A DNA stretch of 64,000 nt, from the NCBI GenBank assembly GCA_013339765.2, contig CM023448.1, forward strand, positions 196,704,409 through 196,768,408, read 5' to 3'. The notes beneath the pieces were generated by a model. It searched no databases, was not told the origin of the DNA, and worked only from the letters and a program-made list of their open reading frames with translations. The stretch comes from Haemaphysalis longicornis (taxonomy: Eukaryota; Arthropoda; Arachnida; Ixodida; Ixodidae). Position numbers and translations under genes: made by a program. Of the stretch, positions 11,621 to 23,648 are shown one piece after another (position 1 is the stretch's first letter; each line of letters begins with the position of its first letter).

Positions 11621-11900
11621 CATGGGGTCGGCAACCTGTGGTTCGCGGGCTGCATGCGCCCCGCGGAGCAGTATTATGCGGCCCCCAGAACGTCGTTGGA
11701 ACCTCCTTCCCTCCCTTTGTCCCTTCCTATCTGATCAGGCCGACACGCCAGTACTGAGACGGGAGACAAGAACAGAGAATTAGTCATTTCCAGTTGGCAT
11801 TGTCCCCTATATTCACACTTAGATTATTCTCAATTCAGGCCCTCCGCTGTGTCGGCTTCATGCATCTGGGCCCTCCACCTCTAAGGGTTGCCGACCCCTG
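11621..11900. mobile_element. hAT-type MITE
   Basis: The left end CATGGGGTCGGCAACC and right end GGTTGCCGACCCCTG are inverted copies with one extra base at the left. CAGGGGTCGGCAACC is a typical hAT terminal motif. The interior (about 280 bases in total) has no transposase, so it is non-autonomous. The flanks TTCAAGAC (left, counting the first C) and TTATAGAC (right) match at 6 of 8 positions, consistent with a decayed 8-bp hAT target duplication. The same CGGGCTGCATGCG sub-terminal segment is often seen in such elements. Confidence 0.7.
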
Positions 11901-12719
11901 TTATAGACCACTCTATTAAGGAGGAAATACTTCCCTCTGTGCATTTAGCAGAGCTGGCTCGCCGACGGAGGGGGCGCCACTTGGAGGCGCTGCGAGCGGT
12001 ACGCGCTTCACGTGGACTCCGCAGTTTTTCAATCAGTTGTGCGAAAAATCGCATCCCCGCCAACTTAAGTTCCTACCAGCGGACTCAGATCATCATATTG
12101 CGCCCGTGGACACCTTTTTTTGTGACCGGCAAGTGCTTCTTTGAAAAAATTCCGAAGTCTTTCCTGGACGAGCACGCTTGGCCTGATACAGCGAGTCAGG
12201 ATATTTGCGTTCTATGCCAGGCTCGCCCGCCGTCGAGGGCCGCGCCGCGGACTTCCCTTGTCCCAACTCAAGCGAAACACAAGAAAACATGATGCTCCAC
12301 GACTCTAGCGAAGGTGGTTGTTCGGTAGTTACTACACTCGGTTAACAACACAGATAGGGTATACGTCGTCGCCAGAGCCCAGCGGTGACGACTGCGCGAG
12401 CAAAACAATGAGGTAGGCGCAACCACGGCGCCTTCAACTACGTCTGCCCCGCTTGTACGCAGAGCCGCACCAGGCCTAAACCACTCCCCCAAAATGACTT
12501 TAACTTGGTTATGCGGCGGAAAGATGGCGTCAAGCTTGCAAATTGAGAAATGGCCAAAATTTCTCTGGCTCTGTTGAACTAGATTAACTTAACGTAGCGC
12601 CAGGCCCATCTCAAGGTTCGCTTAGACGCCATGGAAAATACGGCCACAACCAGCACGCCGTCCTTCAGTCAACGGGCGTGCTGAATGTGTTGAATGCCTA
12701 GCGCTCGCATGTGCGTGCC
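11901..12719. other. Unassigned stretch
   Basis: No recognisable feature was found. An open frame at 11888-12292 begins inside the MITE end and has no domain. Confidence 0.4.
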
Positions 12720-12890
12720 TCGCGACGACCGCCAAGCGGCCCCTGCGCACGCTTGTCAAGCCAAGCATACACACTTACGGAGATTGGCCAAGATTGGCCA
12801 AAAAGAAACTCTTGCGTTAACCGAAATCGTGGCAACACTTGCTCGAAACGAGAAAGACACATCATAGCGTACGCCCCTTCAAGGTGATGT
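12720..12890 (-). repeat. Dispersed repeat, inverted partner of 50908-51072
   Basis: The reverse complement of this segment aligns with 50908-51072: shared words include GTGTTGCCACGAT, GAGTTTCTTT and TGGCCAAT, followed by a similar GTATGC segment and GACGAACGTGCGC-like end. The two copies are diverged but colinear over about 160 bases. The family is unidentified. Confidence 0.6.
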
Positions 12891-13094
12891 CCAATGATTG
12901 TCACTTCCAAAAATTGAAAGAAGCTCATACTTATAACAACAATGATGGAGTAAAGGTAACTGCGGCAGCGAAAAATAAGCAAATCATCTGCAATCATGGA
13001 CTTAAACCTTCGGGATGGTCAGACGGTTGCGTACACCCCCTCTACCTTCAGGTCATACGCGTTCATGTGAGCTTCCTTCATTTATTCCCGAGCT

Positions 13095-13870
13095 TTACCG
13101 AGGCATTCACCGACGCAGTCAACTACGGCAAAAGGGTCATGGTGGCCGGGGTGACGGACGGACGGGAATGCTTGACCAGTGCGTTATTCAACGAGCGACA
13201 GCTTAAGAAACGGAAGAATTTGCCATCGCTCTCGCCCTGACGTAAACAAAAACTACCACCATAGTCACGGATTCAGAAGAGGCATGGCACAGCTTCATAT
13301 CGCGCTGGGTGGCACCCGGAACCGTACGTACCGTAAGAAACAAGACGCCGGACAGGAGGGTCTCAATGGTGCAAGGATTTCGGCCCACTCCTTCTTGATA
13401 GGCAACGAACACGCCCATGTCACAGCCCGAGATCTCGCCCACCAGGCCGCGGAGGAGACGCCGGAACCCACACCGCTCACAACCTTCCAAGAATTACACA
13501 ACACTACATGCTGGATAGGAAAACGCTCCCCGCACCACATCCAACACTCCCGAGGAGTCAGGGAACCACACTCAGGCTAATACAGACGAACACATTTCCA
13601 CAATCAGAATGCAGCTGTTATTCCCAACACAATTCGACGACAAATATAAATACTGCAACTGGCGAGGCACTCTCAAGCACATTATATGGGAGTGCGAAAA
13701 TAACCCAGCCCTTCCACCCCTTTCTCCATCCCCTGAGAAGTGGGAGATAATGCTGTCCAGCTCCCAACTTCAAGATCAACTTCTGCTGGTCGAGAGGGCC
13801 AGTCGAGCCGAGACGGCGCATGGATTCCTGAAATAAGGGACGACCCCGCACCTAATTCCTTCAAAACAGT
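13095..13870 (+). mobile_element. LINE relic: RNase H and C-terminal zinc finger (I-group)
   Basis: Plus-strand frames give AFTDAVNYGKRVMVAGVTDG (about 13104-13163, RNase H strand 1 with its Asp), EEFAIALAL near 13215 (the catalytic Glu helix), and TTIVTDSEEA near 13257 (third acidic residue). Then GNEHAHVTARDLAHQAAEE (about 13402) is the histidine/aspartate block. A finger-like segment YCNWRGTLKHIIWEC (about 13650-13695) and a terminal AHGFLK stop follow at 13836. Frame changes and stops show decay. The 3' end runs straight into a CT repeat, the usual tail type for this family. Confidence 0.75.
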
Positions 13871-13873
13871 GTT

Positions 13874-13907
13874 TTCTCTCTCTCTCTCTCCTCTCTCTCT
13901 CTCGTCT

Positions 13908-13977
<70 letters not shown>
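13874..13977. repeat. (CT)n microsatellite at a LINE 3' end
   Basis: About 104 bases of CT dinucleotides with two small interruptions, immediately downstream of the LINE relic's last coding remnant and a TTCAAAACAGTGTTTT segment. Its position suggests it expanded from the LINE tail. Confidence 0.9.
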
Positions 13978-13979
<2 letters not shown>

Positions 13980-14328
13980 CAACGAACTGCCTCTTTGTCG
14001 GTAACGCATGGCTGGACAGCGTTCGCTGTTTTTGACTAACTTCGCTCCATGTGGAGTGCACGTTAAGGCGGGATACCCTTTGGCTTGACATACCGTGGCA
14101 GCCAATCTGTAACAGGCGAGTGCAGTGCTGTGAAACTAGGGCTATGTTTAGAAACATTTTTCGTGAATTTTTGCTTACTACAAGCCAGTTAAGTGAGAGT
14201 GAGCGAGAGTTGGGGAGAATTTCTGAACCAATTATCAAGAATACAAGAGCAACACTCATACAAATCTCGGTGGTTCTGCTTGACGGCAAGACACCCGAGG
14301 AACTAATCATTGGGATCAAACGATGAGA

Positions 14329-14573
14329 GCACTCGCTGCGGTGACTCAGTGGCTAAGGCTTTGTGCTGCTGAGCTCAACGACGCGGGCTCGTTTCCCAGC
14401 AGCGGCTGCAATTTTTCTGACGGGGGCAAAAAGCGACAACGCCCGTGTTTTTGAGATTTCGACGCACTTTCAAGACCCTTAGGTGGTCAAAATTAATCCG
14501 GAGCCCTCCACAACGACGCGCCTGATCGCCTGTTTAGCGTCGGTGCGTTAAACCACACAATCAATCAATCAAC
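14329..14573 (+). mobile_element. tRNA-derived SINE, Ruka-like, with 8-bp TSD
   Basis: The head resembles a tRNA with box A at GGTGACTCAGTGGCTAAGG and a degenerate box B at CGGGCTCGTTTCCC. The body holds AGACCCTTAGGTGGTCAAAA and CCGGAGCCCTCCACAACGAC, which I recognise as the tick Ruka-type body. It ends in a (CAAT) tail. CGATGAGA at 14321-14328 is repeated exactly at 14574-14581, a clean target-site duplication that fixes both ends. SINEs have no protein and rely on LINE machinery; pol III promoter boxes would drive transcription on the plus strand. The body is diverged, so the copy is not recent. Confidence 0.85.
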
Positions 14574-14581
14574 CGATGAGA

Positions 14582-16205
14582 CCGGGCCGAATTAAGAGTG
14601 GGCCCAGCATACCACCGGACTAAATATGACCCAGGTCACATAAGCAATTAAATATGAGTTATGAAAATGAAAACACTTTATTACTGCGCAGAGCACCGTG
14701 GCTCGCTACTTATTGCTGCGCCGCTGTCCAGAGGAGAAGAAGCGGCCAAAGTGTGAACATCGGCTCGAGCGTCGCAGACAGTACGAATTTGGAAGCGTCC
14801 TACAGACCCCGACGCTATTTGGCTGCCACAGACGCCGACGCCAGATTGTTCGCTCAGTGGGCCTTAAAATGCATTCGCAGAGCCGTTACATCGGCAATTG
14901 CGAAACAATATTTACGTTGCGATATGTTCCCGCGGACCATATTCTAATAGTAATATTGCACCCTGGACATCATCGTTCGCTCAGTTTTCTTGTCTGATTG
15001 AAACAATTAGTCCACCGTGCGGACTTGTGAAGCACGTCCGGGGAGATTTTCCCAATACAAAAATTTGGTGGTTAGAAGTGCTGAGCCTGTGGAGGGCTTC
15101 GGATTAATTGGACCACTGAATCTTTAGCACTGCTGAATCTTTAACCAGGGGTATTTTTAGCAGTGCTATAAGTGTAACTCCATGCACTCTAAGGAACGGA
15201 AAATTCCGTGGTTCTGTTTCACAAGAATGCATTCCATGCAGCCAAAAATCAAATTTCGGTGAAGCACAGTGTCGAGCAGACGATTTAACCAAAAATTTCC
15301 CTCCGCCCTGTGACATCATGCAGTGCATAGATGTCGTTCCGCATTAGGCAGTGACACGGCGCCGACCCCATTTGTGAGGCAAATGGTATGCATGTTGTCG
15401 TAATTTGCCACGTTTTCTTGTGAATTGGTCACTCGAATGCAGGTGTGCTGGAGTTGAACCAAGGGATTGTTCCTGAGTGTGCTGAAATTGCAACCTATTG
15501 AGAGGTCTTCCGGTTATTTAGACTTTGAGATGCCGTTGTATTATGTATCATATAACTGCCTAGCTTCTTTCTGCAGCCGCTTTGTCATTTGAACAAAAGG
15601 GTTTTCGATGCAGGTTTACAACCGTTCACGTCACATTTTTTTCCCCTGGAACATAAGACTGAATGCGAAAAATCAGGTTTGTAGTAGTGTTTCAGGGTAC
15701 TAAAAAAAAAAAAGATTGTTTGCAGAAAAACTGGTTCAGGGGTAGTTGGAATTACGGTTTGTCACCAACACAAACATAAAACAAAAAGACGTCAATCACA
15801 AAACTTTACCGAAAAACACGATTGCTGAATTGATTTCATGGCGAAAACTGTAATGCAAACAGCCCAAAATACGTTGTACCACATAAAGTCAAGCTGAACG
15901 ACTAAAACCATGGCGGTGCTATGTACGCTATGCTACACGCTTCCGTTACTCTCCAGTGACATTTGCATTCATGAGTTCACAGACACGAACATTGCCTTTC
16001 TTGACAGCCACGTCTATAATCTCAATACGTAGCTATTGAGATCGTGTATTGGTAATATGCTAGCAACATGCTGCTCAATATGTTGCTAATATACTACGTT
16101 GGAACTGAATATTTGCTAATATGTTACGATCTCGTGCACTTTTTAGGGGCGAAGCACCTTGGGCGCTCGGGCTGTCGGCGTCTCCTGTCGTCTCATGTAG
16201 TCACG
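14582..16205. other. Unassigned stretch
   Basis: No gene was found. Around 15310-15365 a short segment (GTTCCGCA with flanking GTGACA-type words) resembles the hairpin region at 36705-36766, suggesting a shared diverged repeat. Confidence 0.4.
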
Positions 16206-16386
16206 GTACTAAAACACCGGGACACTCGTTTTCCAACGCGTCGCACTAGAACGTGAGGCGTACTAAAAGAACACACGGGGCACTCCTTTTCCAACACCTC
16301 GCGCTGGAGTGTTTCATCTCCATGGGTGAAAATGCGTGCTAAAAAATCACACCGGGGCACTCATTTTCAACGCGTCGCGCTACTTC
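16206..16386. repeat. Tandem repeat, three diverged units of about 53 bases
   Basis: Units start at about 16206, 16260 and 16336. Each reads GTACTAAAA-like, then CACCGGGGCACTC, TTTTCCAAC, and a GCGTCGCGCT-like end. The third unit is separated by 20-25 bases. Confidence 0.75.
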
Positions 16387-18779
16387 TTAGCATTCTTCTT
16401 AGCATGTTAATGCGTGTGACAGGAAGATAACTTACGGCCAGTCTGACTCTCATTTAATTGCTTAAATCCGGTTCAACGCAAGAGACGGCGTCACCGCCTC
16501 AGCAAGCACGCGATTGCTCCTCCCATTTACCGGCGCTTCTCCGGCGCCCAATCAGCGCGCGCCGTGTGGCAAAAGAGAGACTAACAATCTTTGAATACAC
16601 TTATACACTGCATTCTTCCCCCCTCCACAGGTTTTACGTTAGTGGTGGTAGCCGGGGATTTTTTTTTCCCGGGATCTTGGCTTGTATTTAATTTGCTTCT
16701 TTAGGGCGATTTTTTTAAAGCTTAGATTCTCCTTGACTTAAGCTTTCAAGCCATGTTTAAAACACCGATGTGGGCCCTTCTACCAAAACCTGTAGCATTA
16801 AAGTAAATGACGATTGCTAATTTAATGTTGTGTACAAAACAGATGGCCATAAATCACGCACAAACCAAGTCAGAGTTCTCAATTTCAACAAGCCCAGCAC
16901 TCTCGCGAACGCTTTGTCTTCAGCCAAGAATTGCACTGAAAAATTTCTCCGCTGAGTTACCAACTCTTTTCTCGGAATGTGAAGACGAACGACAGTGTTT
17001 AAATTTATTAGTGAGTTATTTTTAGTTACAATGAAGACACGAGTAATGTGCAGCATCTAGTACTGCAAAGTATTTTAAGTGTGTTCGCTGGAAAAGCTTT
17101 ACATGTTTACAAATTTCATAAATTGCCTTGCTGAAAAATAACAAGGTTTAAAGTGCGTCCAAGATTGCGTAATGGATCTCAGTGAATGGTGCGGCAAACA
17201 CCTTCCGTTGTTTCGGTTCCCGCACATCGTACCAAGTACAAATATGCACATACACAGCGAGACGACTTCCTGTGTTAAAGTTTGGGAAAAGCGTAGAAAC
17301 TTGTTCATCATGCAGCCGGATTAGGTTTGTTAGAAAAAACACGGATTATTCTAAAGAGAACAAAGATAGGTGCAGGCGAAGTCGGCATACGTAGGCTTTA
17401 GATTCGGCGACTTCAACATGGAATGACCCTATTAGGCATCCTTTAGTCTCGGTATTTCCAGACACATAACTGCGTTAAAGCTGAATAAAGAAACAAAAAA
17501 ACAAGTGACTGGACTGAAGCTTCCACAAATTGGCAGCCTTTTCTCCGCCCCCGAGGAAGGGTAATGCTCCAAATTTCAAGTTGTTGCAGCCACATTTGGG
17601 GCTTCGTACTAAGGGAAGGATTTTTACGCACTACTTTTCTTTTTTCTTGTTTCACATTCCGGAGCGAGTCGGCCTGATCCGCTCTTGTTTCTCAGACAGA
17701 ACCGTTGTTCTTTCGCTTCGGCGAAGACCCGACGCACTTCTTTTCTTTACAGCTTAGGAGCCAGCCCTTTGAAAAGAGCGAAGGCCCGTGGATGAGGTTA
17801 TGCCGCCTTCTGCCTTGTGTACAAAGGAAAGCTTGCTTTCTCTTTTCGCGACGGAGGTGCTCGGATCCCTATTGGGGGTGTCGTCCAATTGGGATCCCAG
17901 CTGAACAACACCGGTTTCGAGAAGGTTGCCTTGGTGTGTGGCCGGTTGTGTTACCGCTGTTGTCCTATGGATGCTGTGAGTTCCCTTGGGTGTACTGTTT
18001 CTCGTTGGGAACCTTTTCATGCCGTGGCGGATACGGATAATGTTGCGTCGCAAATTATTTGGAGCATAAGTTGGCGTACAAGCTGGCACGCTAACGCGTC
18101 GGTACGCCGGCAGGTGGACGTGCAGTTTAGAGGGCATGCTCTTACGTGGGCACGCTGGGGCCGACAAGCTCGTGTGGGGAGTGCCGGATTTAGGTGGAGG
18201 CTATTGGGGCTGCAGCCCCGGGACCCCACCCGGCTATTTGAAAAATAAAAGCTGCTGAGCGCGCTTGCTGCCCACGTTCGCCTCGAAAAGCGCCGGCTGG
18301 GGCCTCAACCTCAACTTCTATATTGAAGCTGACTATGCCGTGGCTGGTGTGGAACAGTGGGCAGCCTGGCGACTTATGGCTGACGCTGACAACCTTCGCG
18401 TTCATTCCGGTAAAGCCCCGAGCTCGGCTCCGGTATTTTTGGCACAGGGTGCTTCCTTGTGCTTTCATGAAGGTATACATGCGAGACTCGTTTAATTTGT
18501 TCTTATTGAATGACATACTGGTGAGCATCCGGCTTTTACCGTGTTAAATCTTCTTGATGGAAGCGGTATTTATACTAGAAACTGCAGGATTTAGTCCTAT
18601 GACCATGCTAGTAACGCGTAAAGAGAAAAAAAAGCCTCAAGATCAAGTGAAGGATACGAACCCATTGACCGTGTATGTGCCGGGCTTCCCTCAGAGTTGG
18701 TACATTAAATGTGGAAGGCTGGGTTGAGGCAATGAAGTTCTTCAGCCCAACGCAGCAGTTGTCTGTTTTCTTTTCTGCA
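16387..18779. other. Mostly unassigned; possible hAT terminus near 18182
   Basis: No gene was found. CCAATCAGCGCGCGCC at about 16547 is a CCAAT-box-like word without other promoter support. At about 18182 AGTGCCGGATTTAGG followed by GGGGCTGCAGCCCCGGGACC resembles a hAT-type terminus and could be the left end belonging to the transposase relic downstream, but no right end was found. Confidence 0.35.
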
Positions 18780-19810
18780 TCACCAAAAAAAGCTGGAGCT
18801 GCATTCTAAACAGCCTCTTCCGAGGAGTACAACCTTGTGTTCGGAAAATCCTGTAGAACACAAGGGGGTCCCAGCATGCAGATTCTTGCAACGAATTGTT
18901 GTCCATTTCCGATGCACAGAAACAATGACTGCACTATGGCGGCAGAAGAGGCAGAAACTTGGAACACCCACATTCAACGAAGGTCTTCTACAGAAACTGT
19001 TCTCTCTTTTATGGCAACATCGTGGCACGAGGTTTTTAGAGCCGTTCGATAAGGCGACTGTGGCCCTGCTGAAAACTGATCCAAGCCTGTCAATGGCTGT
19101 GGACTTCCTGAGTTTTTTAGATGGGTTCGTAAGATCTCTGCGACCCAACTAGAAGTTTTTGAAGCAAGGGCAAGGTCATTGGGCGCAGATAATAGCTATC
19201 AGTGTGAAGGTAATCCCTCCGCTTTAACGAAGCTTGTAGAAGAACCGGAACGACATGCGGCAGCAGAAAGTTCGAAATAGGGACGTTTCATATTTTTGGT
19301 TGAGGTTTACTCGCTCGGAGGTCTGCGTACACCAGTCTGTGCCATAAATTTCATTGTGTAGCTCTCCTCAAGATAGTTCATTGCGATGAAGGCCTGGTCC
19401 CATCAAGCAAGCGGATTAGTGGAGGCGTACAAGAACGATCTAGAATCTTTTTTTCGCGCTGAAGTGGTCCAGCTTTTTCACCACCTGGAGAGTTACAGTT
19501 GCCAAGGTGGAAGCCGCTAGCTGGCTGCTCAAAATATTGGAGGAAAAAAGCTATAGAACGTGTTTTTCCAAATGTCTCCATTGCACTTACTTTATACCTA
19601 GCGATTCCTGCAAAAAAACTGTAGCACTGAGCGCTCTTTTTCAAAGCTGTCCATTAGTTAAAAATTGCCTGCGCTCCACTCGCGATGAGAGGAACGTGCA
19701 TTCTTTATCCCTCATGTCGATCGAAAGGGACCTGCTGAGAGATATTTCCTCTAGTGAAGAAACTTGTGAATTTGCGGGTTTGAAAAGCCCCAAGACGCAG
19801 TTTTAGATGT
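18780..19810 (+). pseudogene. hAT-family transposase relic (C-terminal half)
   Basis: Plus-strand open pieces at 18835-19152 and 19507-19806 look like the C-terminal part of a hAT (ZMYM/ZBED-related) transposase. The first has FLEPFDKATVALLKTD followed by DFLSFLDGF, like the catalytic-core helices. The second ends with CPLVKNCLRSTRDERNVHS and LSLMSIERDLLRDI, the dimerisation motif usually written as K..LRSTM...RL..L.LMSIE. Stops and frameshifts separate the pieces, and the region between them (19153-19506) is not open. A transposase of this kind would mobilise hAT elements such as the MITEs at 11621 and 62211, but no direct link is shown. The family assignment rests mainly on the C-terminal motif. 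Confidence 0.55.
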
Positions 19811-22800
19811 TATACTTGTTCGTTGTTTTAGCTTAGACCTAGTTTATTTCAGTTTCTAGTTTTCGATCCATGTAAAGCATAAACGAAGTTGTTTTTTTGT
19901 CTTCGTTTTGTCTCAGTTGATAGAGTTTGGGTCTAACATGATTGCTTTTTTTTCTTGTACATTAATTTATATGTGAAATCATTGTATATGATGACTATGG
20001 TTATATTAATGTGGAAAGGTAAAAACCCTACGTACGCTTTGTTGCATTTTATGCATTTATAAGTTTAAGTAATATGACTTTAAGTAATGACTTTATGATT
20101 TCAAGTAATACGACTGCTTCTGAATGCCTACATGGTTTTTTTATTTCGAAGAAAATTCTCTTCTATTCTTTCGCCTGAGCTGTACGCGTGTTGATAGGAC
20201 AGTTCGATTACTTGCGAATGTGTGGTGGACCGACGAATAAATCATACCAACCTGTACTCTGATAATACCCGTTCAATTATATGTGAACCCATTAAGTAAT
20301 GTACATATTGTCGCTGGTCAGCCAGCGTAGCATGTGGGCTTCGAAAAATATAGTGTCCTAAACCAGTCATCCTCATAATATTTGTTGCTATTAGGTCCCA
20401 ACGACACAGCTTGTCCTGGTCCCGAAACTTCTAACTCCGGCAGTGCGTGTGCGCAGCCTCGTGTTGCCACGCAGTTCGCGGGCTCGCTGTTCTCGAGCAC
20501 GTTCGGGAGCACGATAGCCCCTCGTATAGAGGGCTTTCACCGTGATGAAAATGGACCGACAATTTTCGTCGCACGAGGGGTCGTTATTACATTCTTGACG
20601 AGCTTTTATCTCCAGCGTATAATTGTAGATCACGTGCCTTGATTGTTCATTCAAACCCCAAGGGACTGATGCCCGCGTCTTTATCTAGATTTGCATTTTT
20701 TTTATTCGGAGATATTATTGCAACACGTTGCCGGCAGTTACCCGACTGCCCTGGATGCATGCCAAAACCGCTCGGCGACGCACAACTCTTTCCGCAGTAC
20801 TGCGCACAACGCGACGGACGCCAACCGTGGCATGGTATAGCTCTGGAGTTCAGTTGTCTGCTTAGAAATGGGTGCGCATGGCTCTCTCAGTGCACACTTC
20901 AGAAATGCGTCTTCCTTCTATTTTTTGCGATTATTTTAGCGGGATATCAAAAACTCCGGCATCGTGCTCCAAGATTATGGTGGATTTCGATGCTACCGAC
21001 GACTTTTGTTGCCGAAACCAAGGAACTTCCCGCCGAGGAGCAGTTATTGCATTCCCGTTTTCTCAGTTCCCAAGGGAAAGGGCGCAAAAAAAAATGCCCG
21101 ACCGAGTGCAGTTATCCGGTTGTGTCTCAGCTCTCGAATCGCGCGATAGCATTTCTTCTTTTTTGTTTTTTTGTACAAAACCCCTCTTTACGGGCAACCT
21201 CCAGCCACACCCTCAACAATGTTGTTTGCCACATGTGGAACAAACTGGAATGGGGCGGAGGGCGCAGGCAATGAAAAAGTAAAAAAAAAGTACGACGCGT
21301 TTTTGAAATGGAACTGCTCGCAGCAGACGTTCCCGCGCTGCGGGGCTAGCTCGGTGCCTACGTCGTTCGAGAGGAAAGCCATCTAGGAACAACCACATCA
21401 AAGAGCGTCGGAACTTAAAAAAATGGAGGAGGCGGAGACGTCCACAAGCAAGTGTGCTTGCAAAGGACGAGAACTGCTCAAAATGGCCTGGCTGGTGTGA
21501 TCACCCCGCGATTCTGACGCTCCTTGCGTCGTCAGCCTGGAATCCCAACGATAAAACACGTCAGGGGCGCTCGAGAGCTTTCCGCGTAGAGCTTCAGAAC
21601 CTCTAGAACAGGTTTCCTAGTGACTTTTGTTACCCGGCATCTTTTTTGCTTTTCTTACTTTCTGCGTTAACAAGTTTTTTTATTGTGACCGCCATAAGAC
21701 TGTCTTTTTTTTTTTGGGTGCTCCGTGCCAGATACTAGGCTCTCTCCCCGTTGCATCCCTGCCATCATTTCAGAAAATCAAGAGAAACACGCCCAATTAT
21801 TTTTAAGCTGTTTTGTGCTTACCGAAAAATACATCTAGGAAGTTAGAAACAATAAAGGTCTGCACCCGAAGCTGTTGTTGCCGTTGTTCTTGCACATTCC
21901 GCTCTAAATAGCGCACCTCTCCTTAGGTATATTTATTAGGGCGAGAATCTCAAGAACCACTGCCCAGATACCCAATTGGCACACAAGATATCGCCACTGC
22001 AGTTGGTGATTAACCGGCGCCTTGCCTATCATCTCGCTTTGCGCAGGAAACCAGCCTCGCCGGGGTGCCAACCATTTGCAGGCTACTCTTACGAAATATT
22101 ATGCACGAACACCTCTGTGAGTCTGCACCTAGTCTTTTATCGTTACCTCTAATGTATGTCATTGTGAAGTGCACTGCCGAACGCGACGCTACTGGCCAAC
22201 ACAACGCCGAGTACATTGAGCATAGTGAAACATAGTTTGATGAAACGCAAAAATTGACAAGGACGCAGAACATCAAGAAGGACATGGTTCATTGCCATAT
22301 TCTGTCCTCTCGTCTGTGTCCGTGTCGTTTTAATGTGAGAGCACTAAATGAGCCATTGAGCGGAAAAGCCCGCGTCCTCAGTTCAGTAAAACTAAATCAA
22401 GATTTGCTGAAGTGAATGGGAGGTTCATGAGCCGCTTCGCTGCTCCAGATGCTGGACACACACACACACATCGGCGGCGAAGCGTAGCACATTACACCCG
22501 CAGATGTACTGACCCACGCTTACGCAAAGGATACGCGCAGAGGTGTATTGGACAACGCTTGCGAATGCATTAAATAGTACATTCAGCGAATAGGTCTGCT
22601 CACTGAAGAAGGCATCTGTAGCAGCTGAATCACATCTTCATTAGGCCTTCTAAGACGCAGTGCAATATTTTTCATCGAGTCTCTTTTTTTTCAACATTTC
22701 TGCTCACTATGTTCACTCCATTTAAAGGCGGAACAGTTAAATGGCCCGTCAAGGAATAGTGTCGGCTTCCGGTGATCAGATCAGCTAAACGGCTCTTATT

Positions 22801-23219
22801 CCTTCCAAGGGACGCATTGCCTAGCACATATGCCAGAAAAGTATTCAGCGACGTTTGGCACACACCCGCATAGAGGATTTCCCAGCGTTTGAAATGAAAG
22901 CATTCCATGGCGCATTCAGCGAAAAAGCCGGTGTCCAGCGCTGCAGCCGAAAAAGGCTCCTAAAGCTGTCATTGGTTGCAACGAATTCTGTAGCACGCTC
23001 TGCGGTGGCCGCTTTGGGCGGCAGAATGTATCGTTACGCTATGGTCTGAACCATCTACACCGTGTATGGCCGAAACAACAGCAGTCGCGAAGGGTGGCTG
23101 TCTAGGCCACTACACTGCAGATACCGCACCGCAAAACTCGAAAACAGTCCTGGCAGCCAAAAACTCGAAGGACCACTGCGTGGCAATCAATTTCGCAACA
23201 ATTCTTTCGCATTCAGATT
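19811..23219. other. Unassigned stretch with one long uncharacterised open frame
   Basis: The plus strand at 20639-21274 stays open for 211 codons but begins at a TTG and shows no family motif. An overlapping frame at 20872-21282 is also open. I treat these as probably chance. A homopolymer T run lies near 21708, and a short (AC) run near 22455. Confidence 0.35.
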
Positions 23220-23298
23220 TATAGGGCATTTTATAGGGGATAGTCTATATAGGGGATATTTTATAGGGGATAGTCTTTTTATATAGGGGATAGTCTTT
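23220..23298. repeat. Short tandem repeat of TATAGGGGATAGTCTTT-like units
   Basis: Four imperfect units of TATAGGGGATA with variable TTTT or GTCTTT spacers occur directly before the MITE at 23299. Confidence 0.75.
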
Positions 23299-23648
23299 CT
23301 TGGGCTACTAAAACGCAAAAAAATGGCGCAGCTTGCACTAGTAGTGCAAGGCTGGAGAAACAGGGGAGCTGGGGGTGGACCTAGCTTATTTCCCCCTGGG
23401 ATCCGCTGTCAGTGTAGGGGCCTGGCCGGAATGGCCTAGTAAAATTCGGCTTGGGCTCACCCCTCAGACACTTAGGCTAGCCTGGCAGGAACATCGCAAA
23501 ACCTAACAAAACTTAACAAAGCCTACCACAACGTAGCAAAGCTTAGCAAAACAGGAAGAAGCTAGGTCAACCCCCAGCTCCGCTCCTTCTCCAGCCTTGC
23601 ACCACTAGTTTAAGCTACGCGCATGTTTTTTTTGCGTTCCACCCCAAG
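23299..23648. mobile_element. MITE with long terminal inverted repeats
   Basis: The left arm (about 23299-23385) and right arm (about 23565-23648) are inverted copies. Shared words in order from each end are CTTGGG, AACGCAAAAAAA, ATG(C)GCG, ACTAGT, GTGCAAGGCTGGAG, GGAGCTGGGGGT and GACCTAGCTT. The interior holds an ACCTAACAAAACTTAAC-type A/C-rich segment and no coding sequence. No target duplication is evident, so the superfamily is unassigned. Confidence 0.75.

Noticed and set aside
20639..21274. 211-codon open frame as a gene
   Set aside because: It starts at TTG, shows no domain, overlaps another open frame, and is close to the length expected by chance in this amount of DNA.
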